A DNA stretch of 64,000 bases from Paractinoplanes tereljensis (lineage in GTDB: Bacteria > Actinomycetota > Actinomycetes > Mycobacteriales > Micromonosporaceae): contig NZ_BOMY01000041.1 of assembly GCF_016862435.1 (NCBI RefSeq), positions 248,001-312,000 of the forward strand, read 5' to 3'. How positions within the stretch are numbered: the stretch's first letter is position 1; every line of letters begins with the position of its first letter. Below are positions 51,260 through 60,290 of this stretch, in pieces. Position numbers and translations under genes: made by a program. The notes beneath the pieces were generated by a model. It was given only the letters and a program-made list of their open reading frames with translations, was not told the DNA's origin and did not search any database.

Positions 51260-52069
51260 TCAAAAAAGAAGGCTGAGCGGGCGGTCGTCGATGATCGACT
51301 CGAGCAACAAGGGGTCGAACGGCAGGGACCGGAACTGCTCCAGGCAGTCGGCCGGCCGGTAGATCGGGAAGTCCGAGCCGAACAGCACCCGGTCGGTGAC
51401 GCCGTAATCGAGCAGGTTCTGCAGGATCTGGGTGAGCTGCGCCGGGCGCCCGTACCGGGCCGAGAGGTCGGTGAAGACGTTCGGGTTCTTGAACATCACG
51501 GCCGCGGTCTCGAAGCTCCACGGCTGCCCGGCGTGCGCGATGATGATCTTGGTGTCCCGGAACGTGCGGGCCACCCGGTCGAGCAGCATCGGCTGCGCGT
51601 ACTCCAGATAGCCGCTGCGCAGAAACACCCCGCCCTGGTGGAAGGTGAGCGCCAGGCCGTGCTCGGCGGCGGCCGCGTAGACCGCGAACGCCTCGTCGCT
51701 GTGCGGGTGGAAGCCCTGGTAGGGCGGCGACAGCTTGAGGCCCTTGAGCCCGAGGTCGGTGGCCGCGTAGCGAACCTTGTCGACCGCGTGCGGATCGGAG
51801 GGGTCCACGCTGCCGAAGCCGATCAAGCGGTCCGGCGAGGAAGCGACCAGCCCGGCGATGTACTCGTTCGGGATGTCCAGGTCGATCTCGCAGGCGACCA
51901 GTCCGAGGATCACCGCCGCGTCGACGCCGGCCTCGCGCATCGCCTCCTGATGGGCGTCCCAGTCGCCGTCCGCGCTCGGATGGGCGGACACGTTGGCGTC
52001 CAGCTCCGGCCCCCAGTGCGGGCCGAGGTGCTCAGGCAGCCAGGTGTGGCTGTGCCAGTCGACTCTCAC
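51260..52069 (-). CDS. TIM-barrel amidohydrolase (ACMSD-related, PF04909 type)
   Basis: 269 residues from a GTG coupled to the isochorismatase gene (GTGA). Ligands DWHSHTWLP (H-x-H), a mid-protein His in ALTFHQGG, KIIIAHAGQPW and FGSDFPI (Asp) define the ACMSD/2-pyrone-dicarboxylate-hydrolase branch, whose members decarboxylate or hydrolyse ring-cleavage products. It probably acts after ring opening in this pathway. Confidence 0.87.
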   Translation of the reverse strand: MRVDWHSHTWLPEHLGPHWGPELDANVSAHPSADGDWDAHQEAMREAGVDAAVILGLVACEIDLDIPNEYIAGLVASSPDRLIGFGSVDPSDPHAVDKVRYAATDLGLKGLKLSPPYQGFHPHSDEAFAVYAAAAEHGLALTFHQGGVFLRSGYLEYAQPMLLDRVARTFRDTKIIIAHAGQPWSFETAAVMFKNPNVFTDLSARYGRPAQLTQILQNLLDYGVTDRVLFGSDFPIYRPADCLEQFRSLPFDPLLLESIIDDRPLSLLF

Positions 52070-52749
52070 GCTATTTTTCCGAAATAGGCGTCGATTTCCG
52101 ACACGGACAGCACGTCGGCGTACTTGGAAGCAAGATCAAAGAGCGCCACTTCGTGTACGACGTCCAAGCGGTCGAAGACAGCGTCTCCCACCACACCCAC
52201 CCGGAAGCCGTAGGAGAACGCGTCCACGGCGCTGGCCCGAACGCAGCCACTCGTCGTCGCGCCGGCCAGCAGCACGGTGTCGACACCTCGCTGAACCAGG
52301 TGGGTGAGCAGCCCGGTCGCGAAGAACGCGCTCGGGTGGTCCTTGGCGATCAGCGGCTCGTCGTCCCGCGGGGCGGCCTCGGCGACGAAGTCGTACGCCC
52401 CGGCGCCGGTCGAGGCCAGCGTCGGCGTCTTGCCGGCGTAACCACCGGCGGTGAGCTTGGTCTTCGGGGCGACGTGCGGGTGAAAGACCGGGATGCCGGC
52501 CTTCCGCGCCGACGCCAGGAGGACCGCGATCCGGTCGACGGCACCCCAGCCCCGGTTACCCGTGGCGGTCGGGAACTCGTTCATCGCCTCATCGATCGGC
52601 ACACGCGAGTGGCCGACCGTGCGGTATTGCACGTCGATCACCAGGAGCGCCGGGCGTACACCCAGACCGGACACTCGGCCGAAGCCGGCCCGGTCGTACA
52701 GGGTTTCGTCCGCCGCGGCTAGAGCCGTTGGCCACCAAGAACTGGACAT
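52066..52749 (-). CDS. Isochorismatase-like cysteine amidohydrolase (RutB/NicF/N-carbamoylsarcosine amidase type)
   Basis: 227 residues. Catalytic triad visible: Asp in ALLVIDVQ, Lys in PLIAKDHPSAFFAT and Cys in GATTSGCVRASAVDAFSYGFRV. The SGCVRAS block is that of maleamate, ureidoacrylate and N-carbamoylsarcosine amidohydrolases. First gene of the leftward operon. No Shine-Dalgarno precedes the ATG, and a TTGACA on the minus strand (52782-52787) with TTAACC 17 bp on places the mRNA start near the ATG, so leaderless translation is likely. Confidence 0.9.
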   Translation of the reverse strand: MSSSWWPTALAAADETLYDRAGFGRVSGLGVRPALLVIDVQYRTVGHSRVPIDEAMNEFPTATGNRGWGAVDRIAVLLASARKAGIPVFHPHVAPKTKLTAGGYAGKTPTLASTGAGAYDFVAEAAPRDDEPLIAKDHPSAFFATGLLTHLVQRGVDTVLLAGATTSGCVRASAVDAFSYGFRVGVVGDAVFDRLDVVHEVALFDLASKYADVLSVSEIDAYFGKIA

Positions 52750-52781
52750 GGCGCCGAGGTTAAGTTGCCTGCTCGCCGGGT

Positions 52782-52826
52782 GTCAACCAATACCGGAATG
52801 CATCAACTAACACTGGACACATGTCC
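52782..52826. promoter_or_regulatory. Central divergent control site of the catabolic regulon
   Basis: Two near-identical 11-mers, TCAACCAATAC (52784-52794) and TCAACTAACAC (52803-52813), lie 19 bp apart. The first overlaps the leftward -35 (TTGACA on the minus strand). GGACA-ca-TGTCC (52815-52826) is a short palindrome towards the rightward operon. The XRE-cupin regulator at 47583-48167 is the most likely binder. Confidence 0.5.
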
Positions 52827-52877
52827 TGCGACCCTGTAAACCTGTCCGGCATAGGTTCACGGCTGGTGGGAGGCGTT

Positions 52878-54077
52878 GTGCAGTTCGATTACCTGTTCAC
52901 GATGGACAACCCGGGTAACACCCGGTCCTATCGCGAACTCCTCGACATGGCCACGGAACAGATCGTGCATCTCGACGAGTCCGGTTTCGGCACGTTGTGG
53001 CAGGGTGAGCACCACTTCGGTGGCGAGGGTTTCGAGATCAACCCCAACCCGATCCTGGCCGGGGCTTATGTCGCGGGGATTACGAAGCGGCTTCGCATCG
53101 GCACGGGCGCGGTCACGCCGCCGTTCTGGCACCCGCTGCGACTGGCCGAGGACCTGGCACTTCTCGACCAGATGAGCCGGGGCCGGCTGGACATCGGCGT
53201 CGCCCGCGGCATCCAGCGCCGCGAGTTCACCAACTTCTACCCGGCCGCCGACCGGGGCGCCGACGAGCAGCGCAACTGGCGCTTCTTCCTGGAACAGATG
53301 GAGATCCTGAAGAAGGCCTGGACCCAGGAGGCGTTCTCACACCAGGGCGAATTCTGGACGTTCCCGGCTCCCGGGATCCCGGACGGCGCGACCTGGTACC
53401 CGCGCAACCCGCTCTGGCGGGCCGAGGACGGCGAGTACATCGCGATGTCGATCATCCCGAAGCCGTACCAGAAGCCGTACCCCTCGCTCTGGAATCTTCT
53501 GGATAAAACGCCCGGCTTCGTCACCTCCGCCCAGGAGCGGATGAACGTGATCACCTGGCTGCGCTCCCGCGAGGGCCTGCGCGAGGTGATGGACGCCTAC
53601 CAGGGCGCGCTCACCGAGACGCTGGGCCGGCCGGCCGCCCGCGGCGAGGGCGTCTCGCTGATGCGGATGGTCTACGTCGCCGAGACCGACGAGCAGGCCG
53701 AGGCCGACACCCGCGAGCTGATCAACGCGCTGTACTCCTACGTCGGCGGGGTGCGCCCCCGCGGCATGTTCGCCAACCCCGGCGAGAAGCTCACCGACGA
53801 GGAGCAGACCGGCGAGTGGTGGAAGTTCCTCTACCCCCGCGAACATCTGTTCATCGGTTCGCCCGACACCGTCAGGGCACAGATCAAGAACTTGCAGGAC
53901 GAGTACGGCGTACCGCGGCTCGTTCTCTGGTCGTGGATCCCCGGTCTCGACCAGGAGCAGGTCATGCGGTCCAACCGGCTGTTCGCCGAGGAGATCATGC
54001 CGCACTTCCCGGAGGCGGCGCCCGAGCCGGTCCGGCCCGAGATGCCGGCCGGCTTCGGCCCGCTGACCGGGGACTGA
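52878..54077 (+). CDS. LLM-class flavin-dependent monooxygenase (RutA-like position)
   Basis: 399 residues from the GTG at 52878, chosen for GGGAGG five bases upstream; the frame also opens at 52821. A bacterial-luciferase barrel: FDYLFTMDNPGNTRSYRELLDMATE, EHHFGGEGFEINPNP, RIGTGAVTPPFWHPLRLAEDLALLDQMS, and the long LLM region with SRGRLDIGVARGI. These enzymes use FMNH2 supplied by a separate reductase, here the flavin reductase at 62166-62642. In the Rut and pyridine pathways LLM monooxygenases open an N-heteroaromatic ring. Head gene of the rightward operon. Confidence 0.92.
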   Translation: MQFDYLFTMDNPGNTRSYRELLDMATEQIVHLDESGFGTLWQGEHHFGGEGFEINPNPILAGAYVAGITKRLRIGTGAVTPPFWHPLRLAEDLALLDQMSRGRLDIGVARGIQRREFTNFYPAADRGADEQRNWRFFLEQMEILKKAWTQEAFSHQGEFWTFPAPGIPDGATWYPRNPLWRAEDGEYIAMSIIPKPYQKPYPSLWNLLDKTPGFVTSAQERMNVITWLRSREGLREVMDAYQGALTETLGRPAARGEGVSLMRMVYVAETDEQAEADTRELINALYSYVGGVRPRGMFANPGEKLTDEEQTGEWWKFLYPREHLFIGSPDTVRAQIKNLQDEYGVPRLVLWSWIPGLDQEQVMRSNRLFAEEIMPHFPEAAPEPVRPEMPAGFGPLTGD

Positions 54078-54082
54078 GCCCC

Positions 54083-54475
54083 GTGCGCCGGATCATCCGG
54101 GTGCCGGAAGGCCCCCAGTACGACGAGTCCTATCCGCTGTCGCAGGGCGTCGAGACCGAGACCATGGTCTTCGCGAACGGCATGGCGTTCGACAACGACT
54201 CCCGCACGCGCATGGCCGCGGCGGCCTCGATCGCCGACGAGACGCGCATCGTGCTCGACGCCCTGGCCGCGATCCTGGCCGACGCCGGGGCCTCGCTCGC
54301 GGACGTGGTGAAGACGACGGTCTACCTGTCCGACCGGGCGTTCTACGACGAGATGAACAGCGTCTACCGCACCTATTGGGCGCCGGGTTCATTTCCGACC
54401 CGCGCCACCGTCTATGTCGGAATCGGGAGTGAGTGCCGGGTGGAGATCGACGTGATCGCGGTGAAGCCGTCATGA
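54083..54475 (+). CDS. RidA/YjgF-family enamine/imine deaminase (RutC-like)
   Basis: 130 residues from a GTG five bases after the monooxygenase stop. RidA features: IADETRIVLDALAAILADAGASLADVVKTTVYL, the Arg and Glu pair near the C-terminus in FPTRATVYVGIGSECRVEIDVIAV. RidA enzymes release ammonia from reactive enamines; RutC acts on aminoacrylate. The stop overlaps the aldehyde dehydrogenase start (ATGA). Confidence 0.93.
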   Translation: MRRIIRVPEGPQYDESYPLSQGVETETMVFANGMAFDNDSRTRMAAAASIADETRIVLDALAAILADAGASLADVVKTTVYLSDRAFYDEMNSVYRTYWAPGSFPTRATVYVGIGSECRVEIDVIAVKPS

Positions 54476-55914
54476 GGGCCCCGAATCTGATCGGCGGGGT
54501 GGTCGAGCCGTCGACCGGCACCGACATCCCGGTGACCTCGCCGTGGACCGGGGAGTCGATCGGTTCGGTCGGCGCCGGCGACGCGGCGACCGTGGACCGC
54601 GCGGTCGCCGCCGCCCGAGCCGCACTGCCCGGGTGGGCGTCGATGCCGTCCACCCGGCGGGCCCGGATCCTGGTGCGCCTGGCCGGGCTGATCGAGGCGA
54701 ACGCCTCCTCGCTCGCCGAGACCATCTCGCGGGACAACGGCAAGACGCTTGTCGACGCGCGGGCCGAGCTGGACCGGGCTCGCGAGCACCTCGAAGCCGC
54801 CGCGACCGCCCCCGCGCTGCTCGCCGGGGAGCACGTGGTCGACGTCGTCTCCGGCATCGACGCCACCCTGGTCCGCGAGCCGGTCGGCGTGGCCGCCATC
54901 GTGCCGCCGTTCAACTTCCCGATCATGACCGGGCTGATCTACTGGTCGTGGGCTCTGGCCTGCGGAAACACCGTGGTGATCAAGCCGTCCGAGCAGACCC
55001 CGTTCGGTGGTTCCGCGCTCGGGCCGCTGTTCGCCGAGGCCGGCTTCCCCTCCGGGGTCGTCAACGTCGTGCAAGGCGGCCGGGAAGTCGTGGAGGCACT
55101 CTGCGACCACCCGGACGTGGCGAGCGTGTCGCTGGTCGGCTCGTCGGCCACCGCCGCCGCCGTTCATGCCCGCGCGTCGGCGGCCGGCAAGCGCGCCCAG
55201 GCGGCCGGCGGCGCACGGAATCCGCTCGTCGCCCTCCCGGACGCCGACCCGGAGGTGGTCGCCGCCGCCGTCACCACCTCGGCGTTCGGGATGTCCGGGC
55301 AGCGCTGCCTGTCCAGCAGCATCCTGGTCGCGGTGGGTTCGCAGCCCGAGCTGGTCGATGCCGTGGTCCGCGCAGCGCGGGAGACCACTGTTGCTTCGGC
55401 TCCGGAGGCCGCCGGAATCCCGCCGATGATCTCGCGCGCCGCCGTCGACGCCGTCCTCGACGTGCTCAAGCGGGCCGAGGGCGATGTCCTTGTCGACGGC
55501 CGCGCCGCCGTCACCGCGGGCACGGCCGGCGCGGCTCCAAGTGGGCCCTATGTGGTCGGCCCGTCGGTGGTGCGCGCCGCGATCGACAGCCCCCTGCTCA
55601 CCGACGAGGTGTTCGGGCCGGTGCTGTTCATCGTCACCGTGCCGACCCTCGACGCGGCGATCGAGTTCGTCAACGCCAGCCCGTTCGGCAACGCGGCCTC
55701 GATCTACACCGCCGACGGCACCGCCGCCCGCGCGTTCACCAGCCGCGCCGACGTCGGCAACGTCGGCGTCAACGTCGGCGTGGCCGCCCCGACCGCACAG
55801 GTCGGCTTCGGCGGCCGCCGGAAGTCGTTCCTCGGCACGATCCACTCCCAGGGCCGCACCGCCGTCGACTTCTTCACCGACCTCAAGTCGGTGTCGGCGA
55901 GGTGGGTCAGCTGA
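54472..55914 (+). CDS. Aldehyde dehydrogenase of the CoA-dependent MmsA (malonate/methylmalonate semialdehyde) type
   Basis: 480 residues. The VPPFNFPIMTGLIYWSWALACGNTVVIKPSEQTP segment and catalytic Cys in SGQRCLSSS match MmsA. Where ordinary aldehyde dehydrogenases have the E-L-G-G general base, this one reads AAGGARNP, as in CoA-acylating members that lack that Glu. Malonate semialdehyde is the end product of Rut-type cleavage, so acetyl-CoA formation is a plausible role. Tightly coupled to RidA upstream and the OYE gene downstream. Confidence 0.87.
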   Translation: MRAPNLIGGVVEPSTGTDIPVTSPWTGESIGSVGAGDAATVDRAVAAARAALPGWASMPSTRRARILVRLAGLIEANASSLAETISRDNGKTLVDARAELDRAREHLEAAATAPALLAGEHVVDVVSGIDATLVREPVGVAAIVPPFNFPIMTGLIYWSWALACGNTVVIKPSEQTPFGGSALGPLFAEAGFPSGVVNVVQGGREVVEALCDHPDVASVSLVGSSATAAAVHARASAAGKRAQAAGGARNPLVALPDADPEVVAAAVTTSAFGMSGQRCLSSSILVAVGSQPELVDAVVRAARETTVASAPEAAGIPPMISRAAVDAVLDVLKRAEGDVLVDGRAAVTAGTAGAAPSGPYVVGPSVVRAAIDSPLLTDEVFGPVLFIVTVPTLDAAIEFVNASPFGNAASIYTADGTAARAFTSRADVGNVGVNVGVAAPTAQVGFGGRRKSFLGTIHSQGRTAVDFFTDLKSVSARWVS

Positions 55915-58079
55915 ACGTTCTGACCACGGGCATCGACCTCGGCCCGGCCCGGATCAAGAACCGCGTCTTCGTCGCCCCGCACACCACCAACTTCGGCGAG
56001 GCCGGCCGCAACCTGGTCACCCAGCGCCACCTCGATTACCACCGGGAGCGGGCCCGGGGCGGCGCCGGCCTGATCATCACCGAGGGCATCCGGGTGCACC
56101 CGACCAGCCTGCGCCGGCTGGGCATCCACGCCTACCACGACGAGGCCCTCGAGGGCCTGTCCGAGCTGGCCGACGTCGTGCACGCCGAGGACACCCGGCT
56201 GTTCGCCCAGATCCTGCACACCGGCCGGCACTCCGGCGACGACCACCACGGCAGCTGGGGAGCCGGCCCGGCGCCCTGGAACACCGGCGCGCATTCCCCG
56301 CACGTGATGAACGCGTTCGACCTGGACACCGTGGTCGACGGCTTCGCGGCGGCCGCGGCCCGGGTCGTCGAGGCCGGCTTCGACGGCCTGGAGGTGCACC
56401 TCGGGCACGGACACCTGCTCCAGCAGTTCCTCTCCCCGCTCACCAACGACCGGCGAGATGGCTACGGCGGCTCGTTCGAGGCCCGCACCCGGCTCGCCCG
56501 GGAGGTGCTGATCGCCGTGGTCGAGGCGGTCGGCGGCCGGGCCGCCGTCGGCGTGCGGCTGTCCGCCGACGAGTTCCTGCCCGGCGGCCTAGGTCCCGAC
56601 GACGTGGTCCGGATCGTCGAACATCTCCGCGGTTTCGTGGAGCTCGACTTCCTGCACGTCAGCCACTCCGCCTACATCGGGGCGGCCTCGCTGAGCACCC
56701 AGATGGCCGACATGAGCTACGGCCGGGCGCCGTTCCGGCACCTGCCCGCCCGCTTCAAGCAAGAGTTCCCGGACGTCCCGGTGCTGGCGATCTGCCGAAT
56801 CGACACCCTGGAAACCGGCGCCGAGATGGTGGCGTCCGGCGAGGCCGACCTGGTCGGTTACGCCCGCGCGCACATCGCCGAGCCAGCCCTGACCCGGCGC
56901 ACCCTCGGCCAGGGCGCCCCACGCCACTGCATAGCCTGCAACCAGGGCTGCAACGCCAACCTGGAGGCGATCACCCCGATCACCTGCACGGTAAACCCAG
57001 CCGTCGGCCACGAACGTTCCTGGCTGGCCGCCGAGGAGACCCACCCCACCCCGCAGTCGGTGCTGGTGGTCGGAGCCGGCCCGGCCGGCCTGGAAGCGGC
57101 AATAACCGCCAGCCGCCGAGGCCATCACGTCGTCCTGGCCGACGCCGCCCCGGATCTCGGCGGCACCCTGCCGGACGTCACCAAGATCCGCCCCGGCTTC
57201 AGCCTCCTCCTCGACGACCTACGGTCCGAGCTGGACGCCAGCCGCGTGATCCGCCGCTTCGGCGCCGAGGTAACCGCAGCCACGATCGCCGACCTGTCCC
57301 CCGACGTAGTCATCCTCGCCACCGGCGCGGCAACGCACCCGGCAGACGCGCTGACGCTGCCCGCAAGTCCGCCGCTCACCACCAGCGCAGCCACCCACCC
57401 AGCAGACGCACTCGCGCAGCCCGCAAATCCGCCGCTCGCCGCCGATGCGGCCACCCACCCGGACGACGCGCGGGCCCTGCCCGGCGATCCGACGGACGCC
57501 ACCGATCCCGCCGTGCCGGCGCTGGCCGGTGGGCCGCCGGTGCTGGAGCTGGGCGAGGTCGTCAGACGGCCGGGATCGGCAGGGGCGACCACCCTCGTAC
57601 TCGATGAATTGGGGTCTTGGGAGGCCTTTGCGCTGGCCGAATTTCTCGCGGCGCGCGGCGTCGCGGTCCGGCTGGTCAGCCCGCTGGCCAGCATGGCTCC
57701 GCGGATCACCGTCTACTCGCGGCTCGGGCTGGCCGAGCGGCTGCGCGCGGCCGGCGTGCGGATCTTCACCATGCACCGGCCTACGCACGCGTGCGGCGAC
57801 GCCGTCACCATCACGCACACCGTCGACGGGTCGACGCAGACCCTCGCCGGCATCGACTCGATCGTCCACGTCCGGCCCGCTCGGGCGCGGGCCGGGCTGC
57901 TCGACCAACTCGCGGAGTCCGGCTGGTCCGGCCAGGTGCATCTGGTCGGCGACGCGTTCGCTCCGCGCACCGTTCAGGAAGCCGTCTACGAGGGGCGGGC
58001 CGCCGGTCTGGCGATCGGCGTCCCCTCCGTCACCGAAGGACTGTCCATGCGCCCTCCCTACCCCCTGGTCCCGGCATGA
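55902..58079 (+). CDS. Old Yellow Enzyme/FeS/FAD reductase (2,4-dienoyl-CoA reductase type) with an internal repeat
   Basis: 725 residues from the GTG at 55902, overlapping the aldehyde dehydrogenase by 13 bp (GGCGAGG upstream). FMN barrel about 1-345 (NRVFVAPHTTNFGEAGRNL; GLEVHLGHGHLLQQFLSP; ADEFLPGG), then CIACNQGCNANLEAITPITC (C-x2-C-x3-C-x11-C, 4Fe-4S) and the FAD/NAD Rossmann domain (VLVVGAGPAGLEAAITASRRGHHVVL). Family members reduce double bonds or demethylate trimethylamine. Within the FAD domain three in-frame 60-bp copies (57330-57509) code for ATHPADAL-type 20-residue repeats, an unusual insertion. Confidence 0.9.
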   Translation: MGQLNVLTTGIDLGPARIKNRVFVAPHTTNFGEAGRNLVTQRHLDYHRERARGGAGLIITEGIRVHPTSLRRLGIHAYHDEALEGLSELADVVHAEDTRLFAQILHTGRHSGDDHHGSWGAGPAPWNTGAHSPHVMNAFDLDTVVDGFAAAAARVVEAGFDGLEVHLGHGHLLQQFLSPLTNDRRDGYGGSFEARTRLAREVLIAVVEAVGGRAAVGVRLSADEFLPGGLGPDDVVRIVEHLRGFVELDFLHVSHSAYIGAASLSTQMADMSYGRAPFRHLPARFKQEFPDVPVLAICRIDTLETGAEMVASGEADLVGYARAHIAEPALTRRTLGQGAPRHCIACNQGCNANLEAITPITCTVNPAVGHERSWLAAEETHPTPQSVLVVGAGPAGLEAAITASRRGHHVVLADAAPDLGGTLPDVTKIRPGFSLLLDDLRSELDASRVIRRFGAEVTAATIADLSPDVVILATGAATHPADALTLPASPPLTTSAATHPADALAQPANPPLAADAATHPDDARALPGDPTDATDPAVPALAGGPPVLELGEVVRRPGSAGATTLVLDELGSWEAFALAEFLAARGVAVRLVSPLASMAPRITVYSRLGLAERLRAAGVRIFTMHRPTHACGDAVTITHTVDGSTQTLAGIDSIVHVRPARARAGLLDQLAESGWSGQVHLVGDAFAPRTVQEAVYEGRAAGLAIGVPSVTEGLSMRPPYPLVPA

Positions 58080-58882
58080 CGACCGCGCTGATCACTGGCG
58101 CCGCCGGGGCGATCGGGCAGGCCATCGCGGCCGCCCTCGGCGCTGCCGGAATGCGGCTGGCCCTGGCCGACACCGACGAGGCGGCCTTGGCCGCCGCGCT
58201 GAGCAACGGCCCCGCCACCTCGGCTGCCGCGCTGGGCAACGGCCCCGCCACCTCGGCCGCCGCGCTGGGCAACGGCCCAGCCGCGCCGCTGAACGAGGGC
58301 CCGACCCTGCATCGGCTGGACGTGACGGACGATTCGTCGTGCGCCGACGTGGTCGCGGCGGTCGTTGCGGCTCACGGTGAACTCTCGCTTCTCGTCAACG
58401 CCGCCGGGATCATGGTGCGGAGCACCGCTCTGGAGACCGACACCGCGACGTTCCAGCGCGTGCTGGACGTCAATCTCACCGGCGCCTACCGGATGGCGAA
58501 GGCCGCGCACGCTGCCCTCGCCGCCAGCGGCGGCTCGATCGTGTCGATCTCGTCCACCCACGCCTTTCTGGCCGCCAAGGCCTCCTTCGCCTATGGCGTC
58601 AGCAAGGCCGGCGTCAGCCATATGACCAGGCTGCTCGCCCTGGAGTGGGCGGCCGACGGGATTCGGGTCAACGCGGTCGCGCCGACCGTGGTGCCCAGCG
58701 CGATGACCGCGGGCGTCCTCGCCGACCCGGCCTATGTCAACCGGAAGATGGCCGCGATCCCGCTCGGCGCGCCGATCGCTCCCGAGCACGTCGCCGCGGC
58801 CGTGGCCTACCTGGCCTCGCCGGCCGCGGCGTCGACCACCGGCCAGATCCTCGTACTCGATGGTGGTGAAAGCCTTGCGTAA
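58076..58882 (+). CDS. Short-chain dehydrogenase/reductase with tandem-repeat insertion
   Basis: 268 residues, ATGA-coupled to the OYE gene. TALITGAAGAIGQAIA binds NAD(P), LVNAAGIM is the NAG-type motif, and SISSTHAF ... YGVSKAG gives the catalytic Ser, Tyr and Lys. Between strand beta-3 and LHRLDVTD three 33-bp copies (from 58196, AL(S/G)NGPATSAA) lengthen a normally short loop. Oxidises or reduces a hydroxyl or carbonyl of an intermediate. Confidence 0.88.
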   Translation: MTTALITGAAGAIGQAIAAALGAAGMRLALADTDEAALAAALSNGPATSAAALGNGPATSAAALGNGPAAPLNEGPTLHRLDVTDDSSCADVVAAVVAAHGELSLLVNAAGIMVRSTALETDTATFQRVLDVNLTGAYRMAKAAHAALAASGGSIVSISSTHAFLAAKASFAYGVSKAGVSHMTRLLALEWAADGIRVNAVAPTVVPSAMTAGVLADPAYVNRKMAAIPLGAPIAPEHVAAAVAYLASPAAASTTGQILVLDGGESLA

Positions 58883-60281
58883 GACCATTGTGGTGATCGG
58901 CAGCGGCGCGGCCGGCCTGTTCTGTGCGGACGGCCTCGTCGCGCGCGGCGACGCCGACGTGATCCTGCTCGAAGCCGGCGACGACCCGGGCACTCCCCCG
59001 CCGGACTGGATGCGCACCGACCTGGCCACCCCCGCCGACGTCGACTGGGGATACGTCGACGCCGACACCGGGCGGCCGCTGCTGCGCGGCAAGGTCACCG
59101 GCGGGTGCACCTCGACGAACTCGGCGGCGGCGCTGCGCGGGCAACCCTGGTGCTTCGACGAGTGGAACATCGACGGCTGGCGCTGGGACGACGTCGCCCC
59201 GGCGTTCAACGCCCTGGAGAACGACCGGCAGTTCGGTGACCGGCCCACCCATGGCGCCGCCGGTCCGATTCCGATCACCCGGCTGAGCTTCGGGCCGGTC
59301 GACACCGCGTTTGCCGAATGGGCGGCCGGGCAGGGGCACGCCTGGGTCGAGGACCAGAACGCGCCGGGCGTGCTCGGCGTCGGTCACTGGCCGACCAACA
59401 CCGTGGACGGCGCAGTGCGCTACGGCGTACACCAGGCTCTTCTTCCTGGTCTTCGGCCGCATCTGCGGGCCGGGACGACCGCGAAGCGGTTGCTGTTCGA
59501 CGGCACCCGGTGCGTCGGGGTGGAAACCTCGGCGGGCACGATCGACGCCGACCACGTCGTGCTGTGCGCGGGCTCGGTCGAGACACCGGCGCTGCTGCTG
59601 CGCTCCGGCATCGGCCCGGCCGCCGACCTCGCCGCGGCCGGGATCCCGCTGGTCCACGACGCCCCCGAGGTCGGCGCCAACCTGCAGGACCACCCGTGGA
59701 CCGTGCTGCAGGTCCGCGCGGCCGACCCGGAAGCGCCCGGTCTGCGGCCGGTCAACGGTGTGCTGCTGCGCTACGAGATCCTCGCCGACGACCGGGTCGA
59801 GGTGCATCTCTATCCGCACCAGGCCAAGCCGTACCTGCCCGACGCCGATCCCGCCGACGTCTTCCTCGGGCTCGGCCTGATGCGGGCGATCAGCCGCGGC
59901 TCGGTCCGGCTCGCCGTCGACGGCACCACCGAGGTGCACCTCAACCACCTCGGCGATCCGCAGGACGCCAAGGCCTTCGACCTGCTGCTGGACGACGCGC
60001 GAGCGGCCCTCGACGCGCTGAGCGACGTCCTGATCGAGCCGGCGGACGCCTGGTGGCGTGCTGATAATCCGCCGCCCTTGGAGTCCTACGGGCACCTGGT
60101 CGGCACCTGCCGGATGGGAACCGACCCCGGCGCGGTGGTCGACCCGACGCTCGCCGTCGCGGGGGTCACCGGCCTGTCGGTCGCCGACGCCTCGATCATG
60201 CCGACCAGTCCCCGCGCCAACACGATGCTCGCCTCCATGATGATCGGCCTGCGCGGTGCCGCGCTGGTCCTGCCCGAATAG
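58860..60281 (+). CDS. GMC-family FAD oxidoreductase
   Basis: 473 residues from the ATG at 58860 (a GTG at 58863 is possible), overlapping the SDR by 23 bp. FAD motif VIGSGAAGLFCADGL, GMC signatures LLRGKVTGGCTSTNSAA and VVLCAGSVETPALLLRSGIG, catalytic His in SYGHLVGTCRMG and Asn in SPRANTM. GMC enzymes oxidise alcohols to aldehydes, feeding the aldehyde dehydrogenase that follows. Confidence 0.9.
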   Translation: MVVKALRKTIVVIGSGAAGLFCADGLVARGDADVILLEAGDDPGTPPPDWMRTDLATPADVDWGYVDADTGRPLLRGKVTGGCTSTNSAAALRGQPWCFDEWNIDGWRWDDVAPAFNALENDRQFGDRPTHGAAGPIPITRLSFGPVDTAFAEWAAGQGHAWVEDQNAPGVLGVGHWPTNTVDGAVRYGVHQALLPGLRPHLRAGTTAKRLLFDGTRCVGVETSAGTIDADHVVLCAGSVETPALLLRSGIGPAADLAAAGIPLVHDAPEVGANLQDHPWTVLQVRAADPEAPGLRPVNGVLLRYEILADDRVEVHLYPHQAKPYLPDADPADVFLGLGLMRAISRGSVRLAVDGTTEVHLNHLGDPQDAKAFDLLLDDARAALDALSDVLIEPADAWWRADNPPPLESYGHLVGTCRMGTDPGAVVDPTLAVAGVTGLSVADASIMPTSPRANTMLASMMIGLRGAALVLPE

Positions 60282-60290
60282 AGGACTGCC

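Noticed and set aside
54543..55901. N-terminal extension of the OYE gene
   Set aside because: Same frame open by chance inside the aldehyde dehydrogenase; the Arg-rich sequence is non-coding in this frame, real start at 55902.
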